From contig JAVTVY010033641.1 in NCBI GenBank assembly GCA_036873755.1, positions 1 to 64,000 of the forward strand: a stretch of 64,000 nt of DNA. Reading direction: 5' to 3'. Positions 12,737 through 24,700 of the stretch are shown piece by piece. The notes under the pieces were generated by a model. It was not told the DNA's origin, did no database searches, and saw nothing but the letters and a program-made list of their open reading frames with translations. Source of the stretch: Hanleya hanleyi (Eukaryota; Mollusca; Polyplacophora; Lepidopleurida; Hanleyidae). Each line of letters begins with the position of its first letter. Position 1 is the first letter of the stretch. A program made the translations under genes and the position numbers.

Positions 12737-15700
12737 GTAAGTTTATATCTCACCCAGTAGTAGTTGCCAGGTCATGTGAAAAGCGTGACGAATTCAGTCA
12801 TCGGCGCAGAACATTGTTGCAGCAACTCGGCATGCTAAGCTATTCCACCAAACGACTCCTTCATACGTTTCTCAAATAACGTTATATATATATCGCACAC
12901 TGACAACAAAATACGATCGTGGCGTTTCAACGCCATGTGTTTTACATCGCCATCGGGTTCAAATGAACAAGCACAAGCAAAACCGGACTGAGATATATTA
13001 TACTCTAGCAAACGTCTTGAAAACGCCTTTCCACAAGGCCGGACCCGGTCGAGGGATAAGCCTATAGAATCGCTGTCTGTGTGTATGCGTCAGGTTTTCC
13101 AGTTAACACGATAACTCGAAAAATATTGATTCACATCACTCCAAATACTAACTGCAGGTAGACCTGGGGAATATTGATTTAATTGGAGCGGTATGAAAGA
13201 GATGGGAAAAATTGACATCTGTCGACTAAAAAAACAAACGAATGACTCCACAGGAAGTCTTCCCTCGGCACCTCACATTCAGACCCGAGAATAAGGTGGA
13301 TTCTCGGACGTAGCCTTAGTATTTCAGAAGCGCTTTTATGGCAGGTGTTCATGTGAAGGCTATGATATATCCACACGGCACACAGCACCGGCTAAAGCGG
13401 AATTATATACATGTACGCTAGCCGACAGAACAGCTCAATCAAATAAGTCATCTGATGTTAATATATGACGACGCCTGACGGAGTAAACGCATAGACTTCA
13501 CTGAAAAAGAGGAAAATCTCATAGTTCCATTAAATGCATAAATGGTGTAGATAGGGACAAAGAATAGCCTTATTTGATATTTAGAGCATAAGGCCAAAGG
13601 CTCAGTCCAATCAAGCCAGAAAATCTAAAGCAAAAAAAGTCCTAAATTGGTTCAAAACTGTATGCCTACCTTGCACTACCTTGAGTCAGAGAATGGCCAA
13701 ATTTATTTCGAGGTCAAAAGGTCAGATAAACGTCTAGATCACCTAGGCCAGGAGATGTGGGAAAAAGTGGGAAAATTGGGTTATTACCGTCACCCCTCCA
13801 GTTCAAGGATGTGGATTATGATTAAATTTCAAGTATACATGTACCTCGACCTTCTTTCAAGCAATTTGGTAATAGCTTTCGGTTCATTAAATTCAAAGTC
13901 ACTGGATCAAAGGTCACAAACTCTATCAAATTTTACCTATTATTAATGTATTGTGAGTTATGTTTACTCATCAGTAAGTTACAGAGTTATCTTCTCTAGG
14001 GAATCTATAGAGTTGTCTCCCCTATTTCTGCAGTTTAACTGGTGTCTATCATGCATATATTGGAGTCATTCGTTTACTAATCTAACCTACTAATAATAAT
14101 AATCTTTCTTTTACCCTCGGTAGCCAGTTTGGCTATAAGCCAATCTAGCTTCCACTGGGCCGAGCACATTCATACGCAGAAACATATCTCACAATCATAC
14201 ATCTGGTTTTGTGGTGTGAGAGGAAGCCGGAGTACCCGGAGGGTAACCCACGAGCACGGCCTGGGACCAGAAACCCAATCTCACATACGACCGAGTCGAC
14301 GCCATGCGGAATCGAACCCGGGCCACATTGGTGAGAGTCCGATATGTTAAACACTGGACTAACCGTGCCCCCCACGGTTGTACTTCATCAGCATGTTTGT
14401 GAACTGTTCTGTTCTACATAGGGAACACACTTTTTGTCGTTTTAGTAGAGTAAATCATATATAGTTGTTTTATTTCTATTTGAATGACAATACAAACAAA
14501 AAACATATTATGGCAGCCACGATGGTCCAGTCGCATGTACATCACATTATTTCCTATGCAGCAATTCAGCATGATCTTAATTGCTTTTATGTTAAATAAT
14601 TACCAGTTTTTATGCGAGCTCACGACTCTTCTTTTAACATTTCGCCGATTCGGATTTGGTGCCAATTTTCGAAGGTAAAAGCTCTTTTGATGTGGAAGTT
14701 CTTTTAATGGACGGCGGCTGGATTGAATGGCACGCTCTTTAAGGAACGGAATTCTACATTAAGGAGCGGAATTCTACATTCTCATTAGCAATTGACTCAC
14801 ACAATTACGTCACAGGCTTATGCAACCATAACTATTTTCGTGGGGCTTCCACGTATTAAAGTGTAACACATTCTTGTCAGGACCATATCTCGGTTACTAT
14901 TTGGCAAATAAGTTTCAAACTTACAGGGTACTTGCCCAGTTCTGTTGTAAATTGTTGTCTGAACCGTTTTTTTCAGAATATATGAGATAGTACCTGAGCG
15001 AAGCTTGATTTTCTAATGTTCAAAGTCCTTTTCTTTCACACGGTACTGTTTTGCTATACCAATTTAATGCTTTTACAGCTGAGAGTTCAATAACCTTTCA
15101 TGTGATCTCGTGGCTTATACATACAAACGTCTACTCCGTCATTCAATATTCGTCCTCCGATCAAGAATTTCCGAATCCATAATCCAAAGACCTAATTCAT
15201 ATAACAGTAGTAGCATCAGATGTATAAAAAATAATCATAACCTACCGTCGTTTCCTGCAAGGGCGAGGCGGTCAACAGTTTGTAAGTACAAGAAACTTGC
15301 TCTTATTTTGTACACATTCAAATTTAGTGCCGATATCAGCTAGCTTTACTAATTATGGGTTGGAAAACGTGTAATTCAATGTATTCAGCAATGGAGGACT
15401 TGAATGACCTCGTTTAACCTAGAAAAAGTGATAGTTAAAGTAACAGGTGGATGGAACTATGAGATTTTCCTCTTTTTCAGTGAAGTCTATGCGTTTACTC
15501 CGTCAGGCGTCGTCATATATTAACATCATATGACTTATTTGATTGAGCTGATCTGTCGGCTAGCGTATATAATTCCGCTTTAGTCGATGCTGTGTGCCGT
15601 GTGGATACATCATAGCCTTCACATGAACACCTGCCATAAAAGCGCTTCTGAAATACTAAGGCTACGTCCGAGAATCCACCTTATTCTCGGGTCTGAATGT

Positions 15701-18700
15701 GCGGTGCCGAGGGAAGACTTCGTTTGTTTTTTTAGTCGACAGATGTCAATTTTTCCCATCTCTTTCATACCGCTCCAATTAAATCAATATTCCCCAGGTC
15801 TATCTTCAGTTAATATTTGGAGTGATGTGAATCAATATTTTTCAAGTTATCGTGTTAACTGGAAAACGTGACGGATACACACAGACAGCGATTCTATAGG
15901 CTTATCACTTGACCGTATGGCAAGCCGTTTTACTTTTTATTCGCCATTTGCTGATATCATTAAATATTTGCTGATATCTTCAAATGGTTTGATGATACCA
16001 TCAAATGATTTGCTGATATCATCAAATGATTTGCTGATATCATCAAACCATTTGCTGATATCATCAAATCATTTGGTGATATCAGCAAATCGACTGATTT
16101 GGTGATATCAGCAAATCATTTGATGATATAAGCAAACCATTTGATGATATCATCAAACCATTTGAAGATATCAGCAAATATTTAATGGTATCAGCAAATG
16201 CCGAATAAAAAGTAAAACGGCTTGCCATACGGTCAAGGGATAAGCCTATAGAGTCGCTGTATGTGTGTATCCGTCACGTTTTCCAGTTAACACGATAACT
16301 TGAAAAATATTGATTCACATCACTCCAAATATTAACTGAAGATAGACCTGGGGAATATTGATTTAATTGGAGCGGTATGAAAGAGATGGGAAAAATTGAC
16401 ATCTGTCGACTAAAAAAACAAACGAAGTCTTCCCTCGGCACCTCACATTCAGACCCGAGAATAAGGTGGATTTTCGGACGTAGCCTTAGTATTTCAGAGC
16501 GCTTTTATGGCAGGTGTTCATGTGAAGGCTATGATGTATCCACACGGCACACAGCATCGGCTAAAGCGGAATTATATACGCTAGCCGACAGTTCAACTCA
16601 ATCAAATAAGTCATCTGATGTTAATATATGACGACGCCTGACGGAGTAAACGCATAGACTTCACTGAAAAAGAGGAAAATCTCATAGTTCCATTTAATGA
16701 ATTGATACGTAAAATTGTGTAGATAGGGACAAAGACTAGCCTTATTTGACATTTAGAGCATAAGGCCAAAGGTCCAGTCCAACCAAGCCAGAAAATCTAA
16801 AGCAAAAAAAGTCCTAAATTGGTTCAAAACTGTATGCCTACCTTGCACTACCTTGAGTCAGAGAATGGCCAATTTTATTTCGAGGTCAAAAGGTCAGATA
16901 AACGTCTAGGTCACATAGGCCAGGAGATGTGGGAAAAAGTGGGAAAATTGTGTTGTTACCGTCACCCCTCCAGTTCAAGGATGTGGATTATGATTAAATT
17001 TCAAGTATACCTCGATCTTCTTTCAAGCAATTTGATAATAGCTTTCGGTCCATTAAATTCAAGGTCACTGGATCAAAGATCACAAACTCTATCAAATTTT
17101 ACCTATTATTAATGTATTGTGAGTTATGTTTACTCATCAGGGTAGTTACAGAGTTATCTTCTCTAGGGGATCTATAGAGTTGTCTCCCTATTTCTGCAGT
17201 TTCACTGGTGTCTAACATGCATATATTGGAGTCATTCGTTTACTAATCTAACCTACTAATAATAATAATCTTTCTTTTACCCTCGGTAGCCAGTTTGGCT
17301 ATAAGCCGAGCACATTCATACACAGAAACATATCTCACAATCATACATCTGGATTTGCGGTGTGGAAGGAAGCCGGAGTACCCGGAGGGTAACCCACGAG
17401 CACGGCCTGGGACCAGAAACCCAATCTCATATACGACCGAGGCGACGCCATGCGGAATCGAACCCGGGCCACATTGGTGGGAGTCCGAGATGTTAACCAC
17501 TGGACTAACCGTGCCCCCCACGGTTGTACTTCATCAGCATGCTTGTGAACTGTTCACAGGGAACAAACTTTTTGTCGTTTTAGTCAGTAAATCATATATA
17601 GTTGTTTTATTTCTATTTGAATCACAAAACAACAAAAAAACATATTATGGCAGCCACGGTGGTCCAGTCGCATGTACATCACATTATTTCCTATGCAGCA
17701 ATTCAGCATGATTTTAATTGCTTTTATGTTAAATAATTACCAGTTTTTATGCGAGGTCACGACTCTTCTTTTAACATTTCGCCGATTCGGATTTGGTGCC
17801 AATTTTCGATGCTAAAAGCTCTTTTGATGTGGAAGATCTTTTAATGGACGGCGGCTGGATTGAATGGCACGCTCTTTAAGGAACGGAATTCTACATTAAG
17901 GAACGGAATTCTACATTCTCATTAGCAATTGACTCACACAATTACGTCACAGGCTTATGCAACCATAACTATTTTCGTGGGGCTTCAACGTAAGTGTAAC
18001 ATATGATTGTCAGGACCATATCTCGGTTACTATTTGGCAAATAAGTTTCAAACTTACAGGGTACTTGCCCAGTTCTGTTGTAAATTGTTGTCTGAACCGT
18101 TTTTTTTAGAATATATGAGATAGTACCTGAGCGAAGCTTGATTCTCTAATGTTCAAAGTCCTTTTCTTTCACACGGTACTGTTTTGCTATACCAATTTAA
18201 TGCTTTTACAGCTGAGAGTTCAATAACCTTTCATGTGATCTCGTGGCTTATACATACAAACGTCTACTCCGTCATTCAATATTCGTCCACCGATAAAGAA
18301 TTTCCGAATCCATAATCCAAAGATCTAATTCATATAACAGTAGTAGCATCAGATGTATGAAAAAATAATCATAACCTACCGTCGTTTCCTGACAGAGCGA
18401 AGCGGTCAACAGTTTGTAAGTACAAGAAACTTGCTTTTATTTTGTACACATTCAAATTTAGTGCCGATATCAGCTAGCTTTACTAATTATGGGTTCGAAA
18501 ACGTGTAAGATAACCACGACTATTCAATGTATTCAGCACTGGAGGACTTGAATGACTTCGTTTAACCTAGAAAAGTGATAGTTAAAGTAACAGGTACTGA
18601 CAAAATGTCAAAATGTAGACCAAAAGTAGCATCTCTTAGTATGAGAGAGATTATCCATGCTGTATGATACTTCCTTTTTTTCAGCAACTAAATCCGACTT

Positions 18701-21700
18701 CCACTGCAGACCTAACAATGCCAGTACAACAAATCAGACAAACGTGACTGGCTTCAACACGTGTGAGATAACAGACGCATCCACAAATTTGACTACGTCA
18801 TGCATTTATGGGTTCAGCTATGACCTACCGAAGAAACGGAGTATCATCACGGAGGTATGTCTTAACTTTCTTTGACTGTTAGTCCCCGAGGCCTGCCCTC
18901 TGTACATGTCACTCGACAAATATATGTAGGTTTATTGATTCGGTGGGAAATGTAAGCCGTACGACGTCGGACATTACCGGTTAGTTTTTCTAGGTTCCTT
19001 GCATTTACCAGGTCACCCCATGTTAAGGAGTTTACTCCATCCGACGTCCATGATGCTCGTCCATTAACATCAGATGAGTTGTTTGAGCTGATCAGTCATC
19101 ACAGCTTCCAAGCTAGCGTATCTAATTCCGCCCAAGCCGGTGCTAAGGGCCGCGTGGATACTCCATAGTCTTCACATGAACATCAAAAATAAATGCGCGA
19201 CTGAGATACTAAGGCTACGTCCGAGAATCCACCGTATTCTCGAGTCTAAATGTTAGGTGTCTTTTAGGTGTCGCTGGGTGTCGACGAATACTTTCCTGTA
19301 GAGTCATATGGTTGCTTTTTAGTGGCCAGACGTCGTAAATTTTCCAACCTCTTGCATATCGCTCCAATTTGCAAACGAGCGCAAGATGACACACTGTCGA
19401 CACACTCACATAGAAAGAGAATCCGCTATTACCCTTGTCATGCAAATAACAGCCGAACATGAATGTTTTTAATGTGTATTTTTTGTTTTCAGATACTGTA
19501 AGTTTTAAATCAATTAATTAAGAACTCTGGTAAAATATAGGTGTGGAAATGGGTTCAGTCAACCACTTACATGGTCAACGGTCAATTTCTTTGATTACAT
19601 ATATTGACGGTCAACATTAGTCAAAAGAAAGGCCTTTTCGCATATAAATTCTCGTAAAATAACACAGTGACAAAACGTTGAAAGATGGACCTAGTTTCCC
19701 ACTGTAGGTATAGCCCCGAAATGTAGGTTTTGGTGGTTCTGCCAAATAGCTGAAGTTTGAGCTAGCGATGACTTGATTAAAAATCGGGCTTCAGATATCG
19801 GTATTAGACGGCCTCGCCTTCAATGTCTGGGTAATCGATTGACGTTGCTTCCTGTGCTACAAAATGAGGAATGTTATAATCACCGATAACTGGTATAAAT
19901 TTGCGAGTTATCATACCATTTGGAGGAATGACCATTGTGCTTAGGATCGCGCCCAATCCATAGATACGGTTTCTCGACAACCGAGTAATACCGATGAATA
20001 TCTCTTCTCGGAGAGTCCCGGTATATGTCTGAATGTTGTCCAAGTTTTCTTCCGATATCACACGGAGCAGAAATCCATCTCGATTTCCCTCGAAATAATT
20101 CGGCTTGCCTCGAGAATGAAAACGAGATGCCCTCTTAAATGCTTGAACCGTTCGGAAGGCGTATGCGCGCAATATTACGATTCTTACAACAGTGTGAACA
20201 TTCAACATTAACAGATTACTTGAAGAATGACAAAGGATTTCGAATGTTCTGCTCCTGTCCATTACAGTAGACTTCTTGGTGAAATGCGCATAGCGGAAAC
20301 CCCAGAAACACCTATGCTTCACGAAATCGTAGGTAATATAACACAACAACCATCCAATTAGATGTTTCACTTTATGGGCGTGAGAGTCTGCATGTTACAC
20401 GAAATGTGGACTGTGTTTATCGTATGGAGACTACAGTTGATTTGGTATTCTACCACACACCATGTGTTTTACCGAATAACCTTATTACATATAAAGAAGG
20501 AATCCCAGGTGTGATCTAATTTCAACCAATCGGTGTGGATTATATAACGTCATAATTTTCTTCGCGTGTTCAGTTGAATTCGCCCAGAAGGGTAATAGGA
20601 TTGAAATGGATATCAAAATTTATTGTCTGCTTGGATATCTTGTTGTACATCCTTTCGCCGTACATTATGGAGCCAATTAAAGTTGAAGAACAGTGTTTTT
20701 TTTCCGCGGAGATTTATTCGAAGTTGTTGTCATTGAACCGTATTGAATGTATGATGGGTTCAAAATCCAATCATTGGATGACGGGATAATTTCACATGTA
20801 TTCTAAAACCAAAGGTCACGCTTGCATCATTCTGATCGTTGGTGGCATTTTAGCACGCCCCTTTTTTCTGTCATACTGTGGCCCGTGTCGATTTCAGGCA
20901 CGCGACTTGCAGGTGTTGATTGCTTGGATTAATGGTGGGCCAAAGCGTTTTTTGTCTGGTATAGGGGTGTTAATCAAGTTCTAAATACACGAAAATATCT
21001 TTCTTTTCAGGAAACATCTCCACATTGTGCCGTTTTCATTATGGTAGAATTGAAATAATTCCTTCTTTACTTTGGTAAAGCACCTAGAATAGATCGGGCT
21101 GCGATAGGATGAGTCTTCATGTTTGATCACTCGGGCCTACGGCATTCGTGACCAAACTTAGACTCATCCTATCGAGAGGATGAGTCTTCGCGTTTGATCA
21201 CTCGGGCCTACGGCCTTCTTGACCAAACTTAGACTCATCCTATCGATAGAATGAGTCTTCACGTTTGATCACTCGGGCCTACGGCCTTCTTGACCAAACT
21301 TAGGCGCAGCCCGATCTATTCTAGGTGTTTTTCCACAGTGAACAAGGAATTATTTCTTAATTATATAGTGATCCGGACAGAAAAAAATTTGTATTATAGA
21401 TTCAATTTTCTTGTCTGGCATTCTCGGCATGTGGAATAGTGCAATGAACTGTTCGCTCAGCCCGTGTTGACTAGGATCACCGAAAACTCTAACTGCTTTC
21501 GTTTGTAAAATTAATTCAATTCAGCGTCCTCTTATATACACTGGATTTCGGCGAATTCTTGCCTTGAAAATGTGCAAAGTCGATGGTATTTCTTGTATAA
21601 TGTCCATATCATTCCATATTAAATATCACAAGGACATTATACCACGATTATCATATTTGCCATGTGCCATGATTATTGAGGTCGCCATACTAAATGGTTA

Positions 21701-24700
21701 GTAAATGACTAAAAAGTATTATATGACTGGTGGTCTTGGTGTGGAAAAACGAACAAACCGGTTTAAGTGGTCTACCGGTACTGCCCCGCGGCTACTAACG
21801 AAAGACCACGCTCGAGTAAGAACCGTAGTAATAGACAAGAGCATCATAATGCCGGAAAAATTATTTATTGCGTTGGAATGAACATTCGAAGTCCTTTGTT
21901 AATATGCTAATGTTGAAAGTTCACACTGTTGCAAGAACCGTAATATATATATATATATATATATTTGTGACAGAGAGATTAATATCGGCGATTAAATATT
22001 CAATAACACATGAATAACGAATTAGATTGAAAATGAGTCATTTAATATCATTTTTCAATCTGTAGTCTTGTTCTTGCTCTGACAGCGCAATTTTCCTACA
22101 CGTTTCGAGTGATTGCAATAAATAATAGCGTTCATTATTTCGTTAATTTGCTAGACAATAAAAAGTAGAACGTGAATATATTATCAAGCCATACCAACAG
22201 TGTTAATTCAGTTTACTTTCAAGCATATTACCCTCCTATCGCTGTTGTGTCAAGCCGACTGTGATGTGGAGTGGTGCATCAACAGCTCTTCCGATTGTCT
22301 GTTATCTCCGCTAGTCTCTTCCGGGCAAGATTAAACCAGAAACATATATTATTGATATAAACTCTTTGTTTTGATCTTGCTCTGATTTGTTACACTGGGC
22401 AGGGTATTTGACCTTGGAAAGGTGGTTAGCAAAGTTAGATTCATGGTTAGTTAATTTGACATCAATCGTGGTCAACTAAAAAAATAAAATAATATAGGTT
22501 CATGTAGAAGCAAAACGTTATTACCCCAGTTAATAGACGTACTAGGTGATGAGCCAACGCCCTGAAAGTTGTTCAGTTTACATTCAATTTACACAAGACA
22601 ATTGTCGCTATGTTTTTTGGTAGTGCGTTCCTAGATATACCTTTCCAGAAAGGGTGGACATTACTGAATGTGGGCAACGTCGAAGATATCGGCCCAAATA
22701 GGACGGTACGGTATCTTGTCTTCATATTGGTCTATTTTACTGTAATTGATAGTTCCGAATTCCCAGAAGATTGACCTTCCTAAATCAGTTGAGTTTTTTT
22801 TCTGATTGGTGAACAGTCGAGGTCAATAAAGGTCAAGAGTTCACGACATACATTTTACCTACAGAAATCCATATAATCTATAACTGAAACGCTAGAAGGG
22901 TATATGTAGCAGGATTTAAGAACCATATGCAATTGAGTGAAATGAACTTTATGCACATTTAGGGGGTATAGTAGTGTAAACACTCTAAAGTCTTCATATA
23001 TTGCTTTGTCGTTGTTGTGTCATTTATGTACGGATGATATCACTCAGCAAAGGCGTCGTCACAAGGTAACGTTAAGGAGTCACAATGTTAGAATGTTATA
23101 AACGTTTCCTTATGAGCATCACATTGACCGACATCCACAGCGGTGACATCTCGTGCGCACGGGCGAATACTCTTTTACCGGTTGAAAACTAGCCTATTAT
23201 TGATCAACGTGTATGCCAATTCTCTGTTACAGTGGGATCTAGTATGTGGTCAGGAATACCTGAATGAACTGAGTCAGACCATGTTCATCGTGGGAGAGGC
23301 AATTGGAGATTTGGTGTTCCTCTACCTGGCAGACAGATACGGCCGGAAGTGGAATAGTCTCTTCTGTATCGGTATGTCAGGAGCATGCGGTGTAGCCACC
23401 TATTTTGTTCCCACGATCACCATATTCATCACTCTACGAACGCTCACGGGAGTCTTTCGACAAGTGAGTAGGACAGTCCATCATTATTCTATTTTTTTTC
23501 TTTTGCGAGTAAGCCATAACCATACAATGATAGGGGGAAATGTAACGTCGTATCGGACTAGACCGATGTGTAGACATGACGACCATATGACGACAACACG
23601 AGGGATATTTTCTGACAGATTGTCTGGCTGGGATCAGGCAGTTCTCTCCCCCCAAAAAACGCAAGATTGGCGCGGCCAAGGGGTTGCACGACTCATCTCA
23701 GTACACATTATTTCAAAAAAAGATGTTCGGTCGTTTGACAAGCTCTGTTTCGTTCTTGGTCTGTTACAGTGTTAACAACTTCACGTTCATTTCATTTGTT
23801 TCAACGAAACCACAACTGATACCGTTTTCCATTTGGAATGAAGTAGAAGTTAAAAGCGCTTAAGCAGGCGAAGACTATAACGGATCTAGTTAAATTTGGG
23901 CTGACAACGAAGGGAAATTGTTCAATAATAAATATATTTCAGTTTAGCGCCGGTTTTGCGCTCTTTGGGGGTAGAGAACTCTATGACAACAGTCAGACAA
24001 TCTATTAGAAAGTATCCGCCGTGTAGTTGGAGGATAGGAAGCTCGGACTAATGTTTAAGGTGTTTGTCTGTCTCATGGCAAAGATGTGAATTGGCAGTTT
24101 TATGCTCGTCGGATGTGAGAAACCACTCATGATCATAGGTTGGTGAGAATAGCGTGCGATATTTGTAAAATGCAATTCCTTATTCAGAACACGAACCCGC
24201 CGGTGAGATTTCCACCTTGTTACATATGTCATTATTAACATATAGCTACATAGGTGTGATGACATAGATCCGGTAATATCTTGTCAATACTCCGCCATCT
24301 TTTTGCACTAGCATTGTATGTTGCGTTTAAATTAACTCTCCTTGAAGAAGACTCAATCTGAAAGCGTGAAATTCTTCGAATTAATTGGAATGAAGCTCAA
24401 TTCTGCGGCAAGCTATATGCGGTTTAATCAGGGCATTTAATGGCAACCCCGTTCGACTATCTTTTTTTCAGAGTTTTATAGTAGGGCAGTAATTAAGTGC
24501 ATACATAAGGGTGTTGGAAAATGCCGGTTGCCATCTTTAAGAATACCCCCAATATCTGGTACCGATGACCTTCAATATCTGGTACAGATGACCTTCCATA
24601 TTTCGTACTGATGACCTTCAATATTTGTTACTGATGACCACGTGATGTTTATGTACAAACCTAATAAGGGGTTTACGATGTGTGATGACAATTCGAAAAT

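Larger units (their letters stand above)
18855..23232. other. Intron 2 of the SLC22-like gene
   Basis: 4.4 kb. It contains a diverged inverted copy of the intron-1 repeat arm (19030-19410), an antisense open frame (19804-20370), the triple-hairpin cassette (21071-21337) and an (AT)n run near 21944-21964. The remainder shows no gene. Confidence 0.7.

Noticed and set aside
14300..14378. A tRNA-Glu gene on the minus strand
   Set aside because: A and B boxes are present but the acceptor stem does not close, and the head is fused to a SINE body with an (ATT)n tail; a second copy exists in the duplication.
13179..15871. Matching open frames (MLCAVWI...) on opposite strands as a conserved gene pair
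   Set aside because: They are the same inverted-repeat DNA; the match is due to duplication, and the frames have no domain.
15945..16203. CRISPR-like regularly spaced palindromic repeats
   Set aside because: Units are contiguous without unique spacers, the DNA is an animal gene intron, and no cas genes exist. It is a palindromic satellite.
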